Part shown: positions 1 through 8,573 of the stretch, piece by piece
Layout of the letters: the number at the start of each line of letters is the position of its first letter
Numbering within the stretch: position 1 is the first letter of the stretch
NCBI RefSeq assembly: GCF_014694385.1
Contig: NZ_JAAOCA010000015.1
Location: 1 to 64,000, forward strand
Reading direction: 5' to 3'
From: Pseudomonas typographi
Lineage (GTDB): Bacteria; Pseudomonadota; Gammaproteobacteria; Pseudomonadales; Pseudomonadaceae
Length of the DNA stretch: 64,000 nt
Notes under the pieces: model-generated
What the model saw: the letters and a program-made list of their open reading frames with translations, nothing else
Database searches by the model: none
Told to the model about the DNA's origin: nothing
Program-made: the position numbers and the translations under genes

Positions 1-635
1 GTATTGGCAATCGTTGCGTCGCTACTCGCTTCCTGTACCAAAGGGCAAAGCGGCCTGCCTTACGATGCTTGGCGCTTGGGCTTTTTTGCACCTAACTACA
101 TGGACGTTTGGATCGAAACCGCTGATGTCGTCGACATCAAGGGCCGGATTTTTCGGAGGGCGATGGCGGGGGTTGCGTCAATTAGCAGGCCCGCCGGATT
201 GAAAGGCAACCCAAGGGGCTGGCCTACCGATCCTGGCTGGGGCGCCGGCAAGCATGTACGTGGCGCAGCGCTCCCTCGACTGATATACGTTCGCTGGCAA
301 TCGCTGGTCGAACCACAAACCTACGAAGCTTACATCCCCATCCCCGAAGCCACACACATCGCGATGGTGAAAGGCAAAAAACATTTCGCGAGTTCGACGG
401 CAAATGGATCATCGACCACCGCTACGGCCTGACCGTCGGTCTGGCGCCTGGAGGCATCGCCAAGGTCTGGATCTCAGGGCCCTGCTTGGCCCCTATCGAG
501 GTCACGAGGGTGCAAGCCGACGTCGCGAAACTGGGCCCCGATAGCGGCCGCTCGGGCGGCGTTTATGCGCTTCCCCTCAAGCCCCAGAGCGAAGCCTACA
601 TTCAGAAATACGGCATTCCTTACGACACCTGGTGA
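1..635 (+). pseudogene. DUF2931-type lipoprotein, frameshifted, 5' end outside window
   Basis: The reading frame is open from the window edge and begins with a lipoprotein signal ending in LLASC, so the product would be an outer-membrane or periplasmic lipoprotein. The body (PGWGAGKHVRGAALP, IYVRWQSLVEPQTYEAYIPIPE) resembles the DUF2931 family of uncharacterised Pseudomonas lipoproteins. At 376-381 there is a run of six A. One more A would restore GKKTFREFDGKWI and join the frame to 387-635, which ends IQKYGIPYDTW-stop. As written, the frame stops early at 432. The change is either a real inactivation or phase variation, or a homopolymer sequencing error. Family assignment is from memory of family appearance. 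Confidence 0.6.
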
Positions 636-757
636 CCTCGCCGGGCCAAGGCGGGTGGCGGCCAACCACCTGCCTCATACCTAAAAAATAGCTCTGCCTC
701 GTTGCTGCCACCCCGCAGAGCCATACCCTCGGCGTGGGCGCGGAGCAAACCTGCCGC

Positions 758-2074
758 TTACAAAATCACCCGCAAGCACTGCCCGGCGTGGTACAGCGAA
801 AACCCGGTTTCATAAAATGCACTGCGCAGCCCCGGCACGCTGACCGGTTTATTGGCCGAAAACGGAATGGGCAGGTCTTCGGCGCGGTCGGTCAACAGGA
901 ATTCAGCCAAGGCGCGGCCCACCACCGTGCCGGTGGTGTTGCCCCGGCCGTTGTAGCCGGTTACGGCTACCAGCCCGGCGGCTGGTTCATACAGGCGCAT
1001 CAGGTGGTCGGGGGTGAAGTCGAGCATGCCTGTCCAGTGCATGTCCCATTCCACCTTGCCCAGCGCGGGAAAGTAATGGCGCTGGATACGGTCGGCCCAC
1101 GCCTTGATGAACCAGGCCGGCTTGTTGTCGACCCGGCCCAGGCTACCCAGCAATAGCCGGCCCTCGCTGTCGCGGCGGATGCTGCTGAGCACCGCGCGGG
1201 TGTCCCACGAGCCCTGGCCGTGGGGCAGCACGCCCTCGGCCGCGGCGCCTTCCAGCGGGCGCGAAGCCACTTGGTAGTAATAGCCACGGAAGTAATTGCC
1301 GCGTACCACGCTCCATTCACCCTCGGTATAGGCACCGGTGGAGATCACCACTTTATCGGCCAGTACACTGCCGGCGGCGGTATGGGCCCGCCAGCCGAAC
1401 CCCTCGCGCTGCAGGCCGGTGACTGCGCTTTGCTGGAACAACCTGCCGCCCAGGCGCTCGACCACCGCGGCCAGGCCACGGGCGTAGGCCATCGGGTTGA
1501 GGGTGCCGGCACGGCGGTCTAGCAGCGCCGCCGCCACCTTGTCGGTGCCGCAGTACTCTTCGCAGCGCCCGCCGCTCAGCAACTCGACGTCCGCGCCACG
1601 GCGGCTCCATTGCGCGTGGCGGGCGCGCAGGTCTGCCACCCCGGCGGGGTTATGGGCCATGTGCAAGGTGCCTTCGTTGCGGGCCTGGCAGTCGATGCCG
1701 TGGCGCTCGATCATGGCGAACACCTCGGCCGGGGCCTGGCCCAGTACGCTGTTCAAGCGCGCACCCTGCACCGGGCCTAACGTGGCCTCCACGTCGTCGG
1801 GCTTGATCCAGGTACCGGCGTTTACCAACCCCACATTGCGCCCGGAGCCGCCATGGCCGACCCGATTCGCATCGATCACCACCACCGTGCGGCCCTGTTC
1901 CAGCAGATGGATCGCCGCGCATAAACCGGTAATCCCCGCACCGATCACGCACACCTCGGCGGTGGTTTCCCCAGCCAACGGGGTGCCGGGCGCGGACGGC
2001 GGCAGCACGTGTTCCCACAAACATTGTTGACGCAGTTGGCTGGCCATTTGGTTTTGCGGACCTCGCGAAGGCAT
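758..2074 (-). CDS. amaA: L-pipecolate oxidase-like FAD oxidoreductase AmaA
   Basis: A DAO-family flavoenzyme of about 438 residues. The N-terminal Rossmann motif VIGAGITGLCAAIHL binds FAD and the C-terminal part carries the family-typical GYNGRGNTTGTVVGRALAEF. In P. putida AmaA oxidises L-pipecolate to piperideine-6-carboxylate in D-lysine catabolism. The assignment rests on protein type and on the partner gene amaB immediately upstream on the same strand; by sequence alone a gamma-glutamylputrescine oxidase-like enzyme is possible. The start is uncertain: ATG at 2074 lacks a clear Shine-Dalgarno, and a second in-frame ATG lies at 2047. A hairpin sits between amaB and amaA. Confidence 0.8.
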   Translation of the reverse strand: MPSRGPQNQMASQLRQQCLWEHVLPPSAPGTPLAGETTAEVCVIGAGITGLCAAIHLLEQGRTVVVIDANRVGHGGSGRNVGLVNAGTWIKPDDVEATLGPVQGARLNSVLGQAPAEVFAMIERHGIDCQARNEGTLHMAHNPAGVADLRARHAQWSRRGADVELLSGGRCEEYCGTDKVAAALLDRRAGTLNPMAYARGLAAVVERLGGRLFQQSAVTGLQREGFGWRAHTAAGSVLADKVVISTGAYTEGEWSVVRGNYFRGYYYQVASRPLEGAAAEGVLPHGQGSWDTRAVLSSIRRDSEGRLLLGSLGRVDNKPAWFIKAWADRIQRHYFPALGKVEWDMHWTGMLDFTPDHLMRLYEPAAGLVAVTGYNGRGNTTGTVVGRALAEFLLTDRAEDLPIPFSANKPVSVPGLRSAFYETGFSLYHAGQCLRVIL

Positions 2075-2080
2075 GAATTA

Positions 2081-2110
2081 ACCCACGAAAGTGCCCGCCA
2101 GGGCGGGCAC
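2081..2110 (-). terminator. Hairpin between amaB and amaA
   Basis: A perfect 9-bp stem, GTGCCCGCC/GGCGGGCAC with a 2-nt loop at 2091-2110, reads on the minus strand into TTTCG. It lies after the amaB stop and before the amaA start. It may lower amaA expression relative to amaB (partial terminator) or stabilise the amaB mRNA. The T tract is short. Confidence 0.5.
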
Positions 2111-2129
2111 AAACCGAGGATACCGGGGC

Positions 2130-3620
2130 TCAGTCGAAGACGATACCCTGGGCCAGGGGCAACTCCCGGGAATAGTTGATGGTGTTGGTCTGCCGGCGCA
2201 TGTAGCCCTTCCAGGCATCAGAGCCAGACTCACGGCCGCCGCCGGTTTCTTTCTCGCCGCCGAAGGCGCCGCCGATTTCCGCACCGCTGGTGCCGATATT
2301 GACGTTGGCGATACCACAGTCGCTGCCCGCCGCGCCCTGGAAACGCTCGGCTTCGCGCAGGTCGGTGGTGAAAATGCACGATGACAGCCCTTGGGGCACA
2401 TCGTTGTTGAGCTTAAGCGCTTGCTCAAAGCTGTCATAGCCGAGCACGTAAAGGATCGGCGCAAAGGTTTCATGGCGCACCACGGCGGTTTGCCCCGGCA
2501 TGTCGACAATGGCAGGGGCGACGTAATAGGCATTGGGGTACTGCTCGGCCAATTGGCGCTCGCCGCCGGATACCTGCCCGCCTTCTTCACGGGCTTGGAC
2601 GAGGGCGCTTTGCATGGCCTCGAAAGAGGCTTTGTCGATCAACGGCCCGACCAGGTTGTTCTGTCGCGGGTCGCCGATGCGCACCTTGGCATAGGCGGCC
2701 TTGACCCGGGCTAGCAGTTCATCCTTGATCGAGTGGTGCGCGATCACCCGGCGCAGGCTGGTACAGCGTTGGCCGGCAGTGCCCACAGCGGCGAACAGGA
2801 TGCCACGCACGGCAAGGTCGAGGTCGGCGCTGGGGGCGACGATCATGGCATTATTACCGCCCAGTTCAAGGATGCTGCGGCCAAAGCGGGCGGCCACGCG
2901 CGGGCCCACTTCGCGGCCCATGCGGGTGCTGCCGGTGGCGCTGAGCACCGCCACACGGGGGTCGTCGGCCAGGGTTTGGCCCGCTTCACGGGCGCCCAGT
3001 ACCACGCTCGCCAACCCCACTGGGGCGTCACCGAACCTTTGCAGGGCTTTTTCGAGCAGCGCTTGGCAAGCCAGCGCGGTCAGCGGGGTTTTCTCCGATG
3101 GTTTCCACACCACCGCGTTACCGCACACCAACGCCAGGGCGGTGTTCCAAGACCATACCGCTACCGGGAAGTTGAACGCGCTGATCACCCCCACCACACC
3201 CAGCGGGTGCCAGGTTTCACGCATGTGATGGCCGGGGCGCTCGGAGGCGATGGTCAGGCCATACAGCTGCCGCGACAGGCCCACGGCGAAGTCGCAAATG
3301 TCGATCATTTCCTGCACTTCCCCCTGGCCCTCCTGGGTGATCTTGCCCGCCTCGATGCTCACCAGTTCCCCGAGCGCAGCCTTGTTCTCGCGCAGCACTT
3401 CGCCGAACACCCGCACCAACTCACCACGGCGCGGCGCCGGCACATTGCGCCAGTGCTCGAACGCCAACTGGGCTTGGCCAAGGGCCTGCTCAACCGCCGC
3501 TTTGCCTTGCAGCGTCACTGAAGCGATCTGGCTGCCGTCGATGGGGGTATGCACCGGGTGGTTGCCGTTCTGGTAGGCCGAAGCCGGTACGCCCAAGCTT
3601 TGAAGCAGGCCATCGATCAT
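2130..3620 (-). CDS. amaB: Alpha-aminoadipate semialdehyde dehydrogenase AmaB
   Basis: An ALDH7 (antiquitin-like) aldehyde dehydrogenase of 496 residues, which oxidises 2-aminoadipate 6-semialdehyde/piperideine-6-carboxylate to 2-aminoadipate in lysine catabolism. The catalytic nucleophile is Cys286 in GTAGQRCTSLRR and the general base is Glu252 in LELGGNNA; AFNFPVAVWSWN and WKPSEKTPL mark the NAD-binding region. The ATG at 3620 is chosen because AGGAGA lies about 8 nt upstream and the length equals that of the P. putida enzyme as I recall it. A longer open frame reaches 3749 but has no family-like N terminus. It is probably the first gene of an amaB-amaA unit, divergent from hglS. Confidence 0.92.
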   Translation of the reverse strand: MIDGLLQSLGVPASAYQNGNHPVHTPIDGSQIASVTLQGKAAVEQALGQAQLAFEHWRNVPAPRRGELVRVFGEVLRENKAALGELVSIEAGKITQEGQGEVQEMIDICDFAVGLSRQLYGLTIASERPGHHMRETWHPLGVVGVISAFNFPVAVWSWNTALALVCGNAVVWKPSEKTPLTALACQALLEKALQRFGDAPVGLASVVLGAREAGQTLADDPRVAVLSATGSTRMGREVGPRVAARFGRSILELGGNNAMIVAPSADLDLAVRGILFAAVGTAGQRCTSLRRVIAHHSIKDELLARVKAAYAKVRIGDPRQNNLVGPLIDKASFEAMQSALVQAREEGGQVSGGERQLAEQYPNAYYVAPAIVDMPGQTAVVRHETFAPILYVLGYDSFEQALKLNNDVPQGLSSCIFTTDLREAERFQGAAGSDCGIANVNIGTSGAEIGGAFGGEKETGGGRESGSDAWKGYMRRQTNTINYSRELPLAQGIVFD

Positions 3621-3881
3621 GGGAGCTCTCCTGAGAAGCAGGTAAAAAACGCGTGATATCGCACCGAGTATCGGCCCGCCAAGGCCCCACCGACAAGCGA
3701 GGAATCGGCAGCATATTATTCCTTGCCGGAATGCTCTATGGGCGAGCACGGCCTATAGGGGCTATGGTTCGCGCCCCACGTTCGCTACTTTGCGGAATGA
3801 CACCCGGACTTTTTTTCGCTTGCGCCGCTTGTTTTTCCTCGCTTTGATGAACCCCCACGCCACGTTGCCGGAGCCCCCACC

Positions 3882-5294
3882 ATGCCTGCCTCAGGTTTTG
3901 TCAGCCCCGATGCCATCCGCGCACAGTTTTCGCGCGCCATGTCGGATATGTACAAGCAGGAAGTACCCCTGTACGGCACCTTGCTGGAGCTGGTGGCCGC
4001 TACCAACGAGGCCGTGCTGGCCGAGCAACCCGCCGTTGCGCAGGCCCTGCGCCGCAGCGGCGAGTTGCAGCGGCTTGGCGCCGAGCGCCATGGTGCGATC
4101 CGTGTGGGCACCGCCGAGGAATTGGCCACCGTGGCCCGGCTGTTCGCGGTGATGGGCATGCAGCCGGTGGGTTACTACGACCTGACGCCCGCCGGCGTAC
4201 CGGTGCATTCCACGGCATTTCGCGCCGTGCATGAAGCGTCGCTGCAGGTGAGCCCGTTTCGCGTGTTCACCTCGTTGCTGCGCCTGGAATTGATCGCCAA
4301 CGCCGAGTTACGCGATACCGCCGCGCAGATTCTCGCCCGCCGGCAGATTTTCACGCCTGGCGCCCTGGCGCTGATCGAGCAACACGAAACCGCCGGCGGC
4401 CTCGACCCAGCCCAGGCGGATGAGTTCGTGCGCCAAGCGCTGGAAACCTTCCGCTGGCACCATGAAGCTACCGTCACCTCGGCGCAGTACCGGGCATTGC
4501 ATGAGCAACATCGCCTGGTCGCCGACGTGGTAGCGTTCAAGGGGCCCCACATCAACCACCTGACCCCACGCAGCCTCGACATCGACCGCATTCAGCAGGG
4601 CATGCCGGCCAAAGGCATCGTGCCCAAAGCGGTGATCGAAGGCCCGCCACCACGCCGCCACCCGATTTTGCTGCGCCAAACCAGCTTCAAGGCACTGCAG
4701 GAGCAGGTCGCGTTCACCGACCAACGCAGCGCCGAAGGCAGCCACACTGCCCGCTTTGGCGAAATCGAACAGCGTGGCGCCGCCCTGACCCCGGCCGGCC
4801 GGGCACTCTACGACCGCCTGCTGGCCACCTCGCGCGAGGCGCTTGCGGGTGTGCCCAGCGAAGGCAACGCCAGCGATTACATGCGCCTGCTGGGGGAGCA
4901 TTTCAGCGAATTCCCAGATAACCTGGAGCACATGCACAACCAGGGCCTGGCGTGGTTTCGCTACCGCCCCACCGAGCGGGGCCTGGCCGCCGCGGCTGGG
5001 CATGGTCGCACCCTGGACGCGCTGGTCCGCGATGGGCATGTGGTGTTCGAGCCGATCGTGTACGAAGACTTTTTGCCGGTGAGCGCCGCCGGTATTTTCC
5101 AATCGAACCTGGGCGACGATGCACAAAACGAGTACGGCCAAAACGCTAACCAGGCTGAATTCGAGGCCGCGCTCGGCCGTGCGGTGATCGACGAAATGAG
5201 CCTGTATCAGGCCACCCAGCAGCGGTCGATCGAGCAGTGCCTGCAGCGCTTCGGGTTACCGGCTGCACCTGAGGCGGGTAGCATGCCCTCGTAA
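3882..5294 (+). CDS. hglS: 2-oxoadipate dioxygenase/decarboxylase HglS (DUF1338/YdcJ)
   Basis: A 470-residue DUF1338 protein. P. putida HglS is an Fe(II) enzyme that converts 2-oxoadipate to D-2-hydroxyglutarate, the step that links lysine breakdown to central metabolism. The metal ligands reported for HglS (His70, His226, Glu294) occur here at the same residue numbers in ERHGAIRVG, GPHINHLTPR and TARFGEIEQRG, and the substrate-binding Arg74 is present. The VYEDFLPVSAAGIFQSNLG motif is intact. ATG at 3882 follows GGAG. It is divergent from amaB across 261 nt; the LysR gene I recall between these genes in P. putida KT2440 is absent. Confidence 0.93.
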   Translation: MPASGFVSPDAIRAQFSRAMSDMYKQEVPLYGTLLELVAATNEAVLAEQPAVAQALRRSGELQRLGAERHGAIRVGTAEELATVARLFAVMGMQPVGYYDLTPAGVPVHSTAFRAVHEASLQVSPFRVFTSLLRLELIANAELRDTAAQILARRQIFTPGALALIEQHETAGGLDPAQADEFVRQALETFRWHHEATVTSAQYRALHEQHRLVADVVAFKGPHINHLTPRSLDIDRIQQGMPAKGIVPKAVIEGPPPRRHPILLRQTSFKALQEQVAFTDQRSAEGSHTARFGEIEQRGAALTPAGRALYDRLLATSREALAGVPSEGNASDYMRLLGEHFSEFPDNLEHMHNQGLAWFRYRPTERGLAAAAGHGRTLDALVRDGHVVFEPIVYEDFLPVSAAGIFQSNLGDDAQNEYGQNANQAEFEAALGRAVIDEMSLYQATQQRSIEQCLQRFGLPAAPEAGSMPS

Positions 5295-5336
5295 CGGCAT
5301 CGTCGAGGGGTTTGCCACAGGGCGCACATTGAGCAT

Positions 5337-5367
5337 AACGGCCACCCCTGGAAGGGGTATGGCCGTT
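5337..5367 (+). terminator. Hairpin between hglS and hup
   Basis: An imperfect stem, AACGGCCAcCCC / GGGGtATGGCCGTT, lies in the convergent gap between hglS and the HU gene. It has no T tract on either strand, so a terminator role is only suggested by position. Confidence 0.35.
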
Positions 5368-5406
5368 GCGAGGTGGCCCCACCGGTTCGCTTGGGCGAAG
5401 CCGGCC

Positions 5407-5682
5407 TTAGGACAGCACGCACTCCTTGAGCTTCTTGCCAGGCCGGAAGGCTACCGTGTTACTGGCGCGAATTTTCAAGGGTTCGCCGGTTTGTGGGTTT
5501 TTCCCCGCGCGGCCGCCGCGGTGGCGCTTTTCGAAGGTGCCGAAGCCCACCAGCGTAACGTTCTTGCCCTGCTTTACGCTCTCGGTGATTTCCTCAAGCA
5601 ACGCATTGAGAACCAGGGTGGCTTTGTCTCGGGTTAGGTCGGCCTTTTCGGCGATGGCATTGGCCAGGTCGGGTTTGCGCAT
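5407..5682 (-). CDS. hupA: HU-family nucleoid DNA-binding protein
   Basis: A 91-residue HU/IHF-family protein that bends DNA as a dimer and compacts the nucleoid. It shows the N-terminal helical dimer region (MRKPDLANAIAEKADLT), the VTLVGFGTFEKRHRGGRAGKNP strand-turn and the minor-groove arm ending GEPLKIRASNTVAFRPGKKLK. Pseudomonads usually carry several HU genes; the symbol hupA is taken from its position next to rubredoxin and ubiC, as in P. putida, and not from sequence alone. The gene stands alone and converges with hglS. Confidence 0.88.
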   Translation of the reverse strand: MRKPDLANAIAEKADLTRDKATLVLNALLEEITESVKQGKNVTLVGFGTFEKRHRGGRAGKNPQTGEPLKIRASNTVAFRPGKKLKECVLS

Positions 5683-5897
5683 TGGTGATACCTCGTGTTT
5701 GGTTTTTTGTTTTTATAACGCGCTGCTTTGCCGCAGCTACGCCACAGCCCACGGGCTCTGGCCCGCGGCTGGTAGGCAGGAGAATGGCACGGCCAAGGGC
5801 GCCGCGCCAGTGGCGGCGAAGCGTTTAACCCTGGGAAAAGCGGGGGTTTCCGACGAACAGTAAGGCAGTTTGGCCAACTATCCCAGCGCCCGCTCGA

Positions 5898-6065
5898 TCA
5901 CCCAATGGCCACCATTTCGAAGTCGCCCTTGCCGACGCCACAATCCGGGCATAGCCAATCTTCGGGAACGTCTTCCCAGCGCGTGCCGGGCTCAATACCA
6001 TCGTCAGGCCACCCCAAGGCCTCATCGAAGATGTAATCGCACACCACGCATTGCCACTTTTTCAT
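5898..6065 (-). CDS. rubA: Rubredoxin
   Basis: A 55-residue rubredoxin. Two CxxC pairs (WQCVVCDY near the N terminus and [13 protein letters not shown] near the C terminus) coordinate one iron, with the characteristic acidic [15 protein letters not shown] stretch between them. It carries electrons from an NAD(P)H rubredoxin reductase, in pseudomonads to alkane hydroxylase or oxidative-stress systems; no reductase gene lies in this window. The start is ATG at 6065 or 6068 (MM); the longer open frame upstream does not fit the family. It is divergent from ubiC. Confidence 0.9.
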   Translation of the reverse strand: MKKWQCVVCDYIFDEALGWPDDGIEPGTRWEDVPEDWLCPDCGVGKGDFEMVAIG

Positions 6066-6154
6066 CATCACCACCCACTTGCCGTTGCGAGCCAAACCCG
6101 TATGGCAAACATGCTAAGCTGCTGCCCCTTCAATTAGCCAATGCCTTTGACCCC

Positions 6155-6709
6155 GTGCCACATCAACCCTTGCATGCATCGCTCGCGAGCTGGGCCCTTG
6201 AAGCGACCGGCGCCACCGACCAGGTGCGGCAGTGGCTGTACGACAGCAGCTCGCTGACCCGCAAACTCACAGCCGCATCCGCGCACCGGTTCACCGTCAC
6301 ACCCCTGCGCGAAGGCTGGCAAACCCTGCGCGACGACGAATGCCTGGCGCTGGGCCTGCCGGCGGCCAGCCAGGGCTGGGTGCGCGAGGTATTCCTGCGC
6401 GGCCGTGGCGAAGCCTGGGTGTTCGCCCGCAGCGTGGCAGGGCGCCAAGCCCTGGAAAACGACGACTTTGCCCTGGCCGCGCTGGGCACCCGCTCGCTGG
6501 GCGAGTTGCTGTTCAGCGATGCGGCGTTTCAACGCCAGCCTTTCGACGTATGCCGTTACCCACGCGGCTGGCTGCCCCGGGAGGTCGCCACGGATGGCCT
6601 CTGGGCGCGCCGCTCGCGGTTCGACCGGGCAGCCCTTGCGGTGTTGGTCATGGAAGTGTTCTTACCGGCGCTGTGGCGAGCGGTCGGCACCTGCGAAGAG
6701 AACCCTTGA
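6155..6709 (+). CDS. ubiC: Chorismate lyase UbiC
   Basis: A 184-residue chorismate-pyruvate lyase, which makes 4-hydroxybenzoate and pyruvate in the first committed step of ubiquinone synthesis. Family segments visible are [52 protein letters not shown] and the C-terminal [28 protein letters not shown] at 6155 is the likely start because it gives the usual family length; upstream in-frame sequence is foreign to the family and no ATG is in place. No strong Shine-Dalgarno is seen. The TGA overlaps the ubiA ATG (ATGA), which implies translational coupling. Confidence 0.9.
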   Translation: MPHQPLHASLASWALEATGATDQVRQWLYDSSSLTRKLTAASAHRFTVTPLREGWQTLRDDECLALGLPAASQGWVREVFLRGRGEAWVFARSVAGRQALENDDFALAALGTRSLGELLFSDAAFQRQPFDVCRYPRGWLPREVATDGLWARRSRFDRAALAVLVMEVFLPALWRAVGTCEENP

Positions 6710-7599
6710 TGTATGTGAACCTGCTGCGCTCGCTCAACCGGCTGCACCCACGCTGCTGGGATTTTATCCAGTTGGCGCGCTTCGACAAGCCGATCGGTAT
6801 CTACCTGCTGCTGTGGCCCACCCTGTGGGCGCTGTGGGTGGCCGGTGAAGGCTCACCGGCGCCGGCCAATGTGCTGGTGTTCGCGTTGGGCGTGGTATTG
6901 ATGCGCGCGGCCGGCTGCGTGATCAACGACTTCGCCGACCGCAAGTTCGACGGCCACGTGAAACGCACCGAGCAACGCCCGCTGGTCAGCGGCAAAGTGC
7001 GCGGCCGCGAAGCCCTGGTGTACTTCGCGGTGTTGGTACTCGCCAGTTTCGCCCTGGTGCTATGCACTAATGCCGCCACGGTGTGGTTGTCGTTCGGCGG
7101 GTTGTTGATCGCCTTTTGCTACCCCTTCATGAAGCGATACACGCACTACCCCCAGGTGGTACTGGGCGCAGCGTATTCCTGGGGCATGCCGATGGCCTTT
7201 ACCGCCGAAACCGGGCATGTGCCGGCCGCCGCCTGGCTGTTGTACCTGGCCAACCTGCTGTGGACGGTGGCGTATGACACCTACTATGCCATGACCGACC
7301 GCGAAGATGACCTGAAGATCGGCGTTAAATCCACGGCGATTCTGTTCGGCGACTCCGACCGCTTGATCATCGCCATCCTCCAGGGCCTGGCTGTGGCCTG
7401 CCTGTTGCTGGCGGGGGCGCGCTTCGGCCTCGGTGGCTGGTTCTACCTGGGGGTGGCCGGGGCGGTGGGCTGCTTTGCCTGGGAGGCCTGGAAAACCCGC
7501 CACCGCGAGCGGCTGGCGTGCTTCGAGGCATTCTTGCACAACCACTGGGCAGGCCTGTCGATTTTCCTGGGTATCGCCGCCGATTACGGCTTACGCTGA
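6709..7599 (+). CDS. ubiA: 4-hydroxybenzoate polyprenyltransferase UbiA
   Basis: A 296-residue inner-membrane prenyltransferase that attaches the polyprenyl tail to 4-hydroxybenzoate. The two Asp-rich Mg-diphosphate motifs are present: [15 protein letters not shown] near residue 70 and [13 protein letters not shown] near residue 190. Hydrophobic helices fill the rest. The start ATG overlaps the ubiC stop. The two genes form an operon for the first two ubiquinone steps. Confidence 0.95.
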   Translation: MYVNLLRSLNRLHPRCWDFIQLARFDKPIGIYLLLWPTLWALWVAGEGSPAPANVLVFALGVVLMRAAGCVINDFADRKFDGHVKRTEQRPLVSGKVRGREALVYFAVLVLASFALVLCTNAATVWLSFGGLLIAFCYPFMKRYTHYPQVVLGAAYSWGMPMAFTAETGHVPAAAWLLYLANLLWTVAYDTYYAMTDREDDLKIGVKSTAILFGDSDRLIIAILQGLAVACLLLAGARFGLGGWFYLGVAGAVGCFAWEAWKTRHRERLACFEAFLHNHWAGLSIFLGIAADYGLR

Positions 7600-7611
7600 A
7601 ACCACCCTCGC

Positions 7612-7680
7612 CTGGTGTGGCGGCTCTGCGGTTCGCACGCGTCAAAAGATGCTGCCAACGCCCGAGCCACCACACCCGGT
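7612..7680. repeat. Dispersed intergenic palindromic repeat, copy A
   Basis: Inverted ends CCTGGTGTGGCGGCTC and GAGCCACCACACCCGG (one internal mismatch) enclose about 40 nt with AAAAGATGCTGCC. It starts 12 nt after the ubiA stop. Shares the terminal motif of the family described in the findings. Confidence 0.6.
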
Positions 7681-7687
7681 GCCCGCT

Positions 7688-7705
7688 TTGTCACATCGCT
7701 GCAAT
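7688..7705 (+). promoter_or_regulatory. Candidate Pho box upstream of phoB
   Basis: TTGTCAC-ATCG-CTGCAAT resembles the tandem PhoB site (CTGTCAT repeats 11 bp apart), with five of seven positions matching in each half. A TATCTAAT element follows about 20 nt later. Autoregulation of phoB by this site is inferred from the known Pho regulon. Confidence 0.55.
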
Positions 7706-7757
7706 AATTCCGTTATCTAATGCTGCGCATAACACGGAATTGAAACGAGGCTAAAGC

Positions 7758-8447
7758 ATGGTTGGCAGGAATATTCTCATCGTTGACGACGAGGCGCCTA
7801 TCCGCGAAATGATCGCCGTCGCGTTGGAGATGGCCGGCTATGAGTGTTTCGAAGCGGAAAATGCACAAAACGCCCATGCCATCATCGTTGACCGCAAGCC
7901 CGACTTGATCCTCCTCGATTGGATGCTTCCTGGCACTTCGGGCATCGAACTGGCCCGCCGGCTCAAGCGCGACGAGCTTACGGCGCGCACGCCGATCATC
8001 ATGCTTACGGCCAAGGGTGAGGAAGACAACAAAATTCAGGGCCTGGAAGTGGGTGCCGACGACTACATCACCAAGCCGTTCTCGCCCCGCGAGCTGGTCG
8101 CGCGCCTGAAGGCGGTGCTGCGCCGCGCCGGGGCCAGCGATGGCGAAACGCCGATCGAAATCGGCGGCCTGCTGCTCGACCCCGCCAGCCACCGGGTGAC
8201 CATCGATGGCCGCCCGGCCGAGATGGGGCCCACCGAATACCGCCTGTTGCAGTTCTTCATGACCCACCAGGAACGCGCCTATACTCGTGGCCAACTGCTC
8301 GACCAGGTTTGGGGCGGCAACGTTTATGTCGAAGAGCGCACCGTCGACGTGCACATCCGCCGCCTGCGCAAGGCCCTGGGCGATGCCTACGAGAACCTCG
8401 TCCAGACCGTGCGGGGCACTGGCTATCGTTTCTCCACCAAAAACTGA
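7758..8447 (+). CDS. phoB: Phosphate regulon response regulator PhoB
   Basis: A 229-residue OmpR-type regulator. The receiver domain shows the acidic pair Asp10-Asp11, the phospho-acceptor Asp54 in LLDWMLP and Lys106 in YITKPF. The C-terminal winged helix has [32 protein letters not shown]. On phosphate starvation PhoR phosphorylates PhoB, which activates pst and other Pho genes. It is followed by phoR after 126 nt, and a Pho box lies upstream. Confidence 0.96.
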   Translation: MVGRNILIVDDEAPIREMIAVALEMAGYECFEAENAQNAHAIIVDRKPDLILLDWMLPGTSGIELARRLKRDELTARTPIIMLTAKGEEDNKIQGLEVGADDYITKPFSPRELVARLKAVLRRAGASDGETPIEIGGLLLDPASHRVTIDGRPAEMGPTEYRLLQFFMTHQERAYTRGQLLDQVWGGNVYVEERTVDVHIRRLRKALGDAYENLVQTVRGTGYRFSTKN

Positions 8448-8573
8448 AACGCGCATGTGGGGTTGCACCCGGGCGGTAACCTGCTGCCGAGCGGCGTGGC
8501 TAAAAGGGCTGTTTAATGGCGCCATCGCCCTGCGGGGTTATCCGCACCAGGTTTTGCATGGGGTGGGCGCTCA

